Positions 6,782-7,720 of a stretch of 7,720 bases of DNA are shown here, piece after piece (within the stretch, counting starts at the first letter, position 1; each line of letters begins with the position of its first letter). The notes beneath the pieces are model-generated. The model searched no databases and was not told the DNA's origin. It saw only the letters and a list, made by a program, of their open reading frames with translations. Origin of the DNA: Bacteroidota bacterium. Lineage in GTDB: Bacteria; Bacteroidota; Ignavibacteria; UBA10030; BY39. The translations under genes were made by a program, and so were the position numbers. Location of the stretch: assembly GCA_018830765.1 (NCBI GenBank), contig JAHJRJ010000245.1:1-7720 (forward strand), written 5' to 3'.

Positions 6782-7720
6782 TTACTCATCTACTCCATCA
6801 AGTTTTTTCCTAATTATCCTATTAACAACCGCCGGGTTTGCTTTTCCTTTTGTAGCTTTCATTACTTCTCCGACGAAGAAGCCAAATATCTTTTCGCTAC
6901 CTGCTAAATATTTTTCGACCTGGCTTTTGTTTTTCTCAAGCACTTCGACAACAATTTTTTCGATGGCCGTTTCATCAGTGAGCTGCACAAGTCCTTTCTC
7001 TTCGACGATTAGTTTAGGGTCTTTATTCGTTTCAAGCATTGTTTCAAAAACTTCTTTGGCTATTTTACTGCTGATTGTTCCGTCGTAAATCAAATCTATC
7101 ATCTTCGCCAAATTTACGGGTGTAATTGTAAAATTCGCTATACCAATTTTCTTCTCGCTGATGACGCGCAATACTTCCGTCATCACCCAATTACTAACAA
7201 TCTTTATCTGCTCTATGCTCTTCGCTCTAAGCTCCTTAACCGCTTCCTCAAAATAATCAGCGTAACCTTTTTCTGTTGTAAGTATGTCTGCATCGTATTT
7301 CGGTAGGTTGTATTCACGAATAAATCTATCTCTACGAACTGTCGGGTGTTCCGGCAAGTCGGCGCGCACGCTCTCAATCCATTTTTCATCCACGATGACC
7401 GGTACTAAATCAGGCTCGGGGAAGTAGCGATAATCGTGAGCTTCTTCTTTACTGCGCATAGCAGATGCTACGTTTTTATCTGCATCCCAAAGCAGAGTTT
7501 CTTGATGAACCGTTCCACCATCCTCAAGAATTTTTATCTGTCTGTTTATCTCAGACTCAATCGCCCGCTCGACGTTTCGGAATGAATTCATATTTTTAAT
7601 TTCTGTTTTCGTCCCGAATTTCGTTTCCCCCTTTTTTCTTACAGAAACATTCGCATCGCAGCGAAAACTTCCTTCTTCCATATTTCCGTCGCAAATCCCC
7701 AAATAGGTTACAAGTTGTCT
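6782..7720 (-). CDS. gatB: Aspartyl/glutamyl-tRNA(Asn/Gln) amidotransferase subunit B, C-terminal 312 residues (5' end outside window)
   Basis: GatB is the tRNA-binding and kinase subunit of GatCAB, which phosphorylates and then amidates Glu-tRNA(Gln) and Asp-tRNA(Asn) in organisms that lack GlnRS and/or AsnRS. The frame is open to the window edge; compared with a usual length near 475, about 165 N-terminal residues are missing. Seen here, numbered within the fragment: RQLVTYLGICDGNMEEGS then RCDANVSVR (20-28), GTKTEIKNMNSF (36-47), TLLWD, RSKEEAHDYRYFPEPDLVPV (89-108), LPEHPTVRRDRF, and a helical tail/YqeY-like domain at about 165-312 ending in MKATKGKANP and VNRIIRKKL, the normal family terminus. 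The natural start is outside the window; the first apparent methionine-like position at 7702 is an internal TTG leucine codon. The stop is followed immediately by the four-helix-bundle remnant in the same frame. Nothing suggests damage to gatB itself. Confidence 0.97.
   Translation of the reverse strand, partial: RQLVTYLGICDGNMEEGSFRCDANVSVRKKGETKFGTKTEIKNMNSFRNVERAIESEINRQIKILEDGGTVHQETLLWDADKNVASAMRSKEEAHDYRYFPEPDLVPVIVDEKWIESVRADLPEHPTVRRDRFIREYNLPKYDADILTTEKGYADYFEEAVKELRAKSIEQIKIVSNWVMTEVLRVISEKKIGIANFTITPVNLAKMIDLIYDGTISSKIAKEVFETMLETNKDPKLIVEEKGLVQLTDETAIEKIVVEVLEKNKSQVEKYLAGSEKIFGFFVGEVMKATKGKANPAVVNRIIRKKLDGVDE

Noticed and set aside
6777..7088. Plus-strand open frame of 103 codons opposite gatB
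   Set aside because: Antisense to the conserved GatB C-terminal domain; the hydrophobic, Ser-rich translation is a complement artefact.

Overview
The window is a compact bacterial chromosomal segment in which every supported gene lies on the minus strand. Read in the direction of transcription (high to low coordinates) the order is: gatB (3' part), an N-terminally truncated four-helix-bundle gene remnant, tpiA, a large secreted/membrane protein built on a glycoside hydrolase family 2 scaffold, and smc (5' part). The two outer genes run off the window edges; tpiA and the GH2-like gene are complete.

The AT-leaning composition, the SMC P-loop spelled GPNGCGKTN, the presence of a four-helix-bundle (23S rRNA intervening-sequence type) protein and the signal peptide style suggest a member of the Bacteroidota/Chlorobi/Ignavibacteria (FCB) group, perhaps Ignavibacteria. 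This is inference from sequence style, not a database result.

Region by region: 1-2819 encodes the first 939 residues of the chromosome condensin SMC (N-terminal ATPase half, first coiled-coil arm, hinge, most of the returning arm). After a 15-nt gap, 2835-5495 encodes an 886-residue protein with a signal peptide, a GH2 sugar-binding jelly roll, an Ig-like domain and a TIM barrel, followed by about six transmembrane helices; both expected GH2 catalytic glutamates appear to be substituted. 5496-5686 is a non-coding gap with a weak promoter candidate and an AT hairpin. 5687-6478 is a normal triosephosphate isomerase. 6479-6526 holds a short 8-bp tandem repeat. 6527-6781 is the remnant of a four-helix-bundle gene whose reading frame begins at the codon right after the gatB stop. 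6782-7720 is the C-terminal two thirds of GatB.

Three of the genes are housekeeping (tRNA amidation, glycolysis, chromosome segregation) and have no obvious functional link to each other. The most interesting item is the GH2-like protein: a probable pseudoenzyme whose periplasmic carbohydrate-binding scaffold is fused to a polytopic, possibly Yip1-like, membrane module. The second is the scar behind gatB, where a four-helix-bundle gene has lost its start exactly at the gatB stop. I see no CRISPR array, tRNA, rRNA, transposase or obvious defence system.
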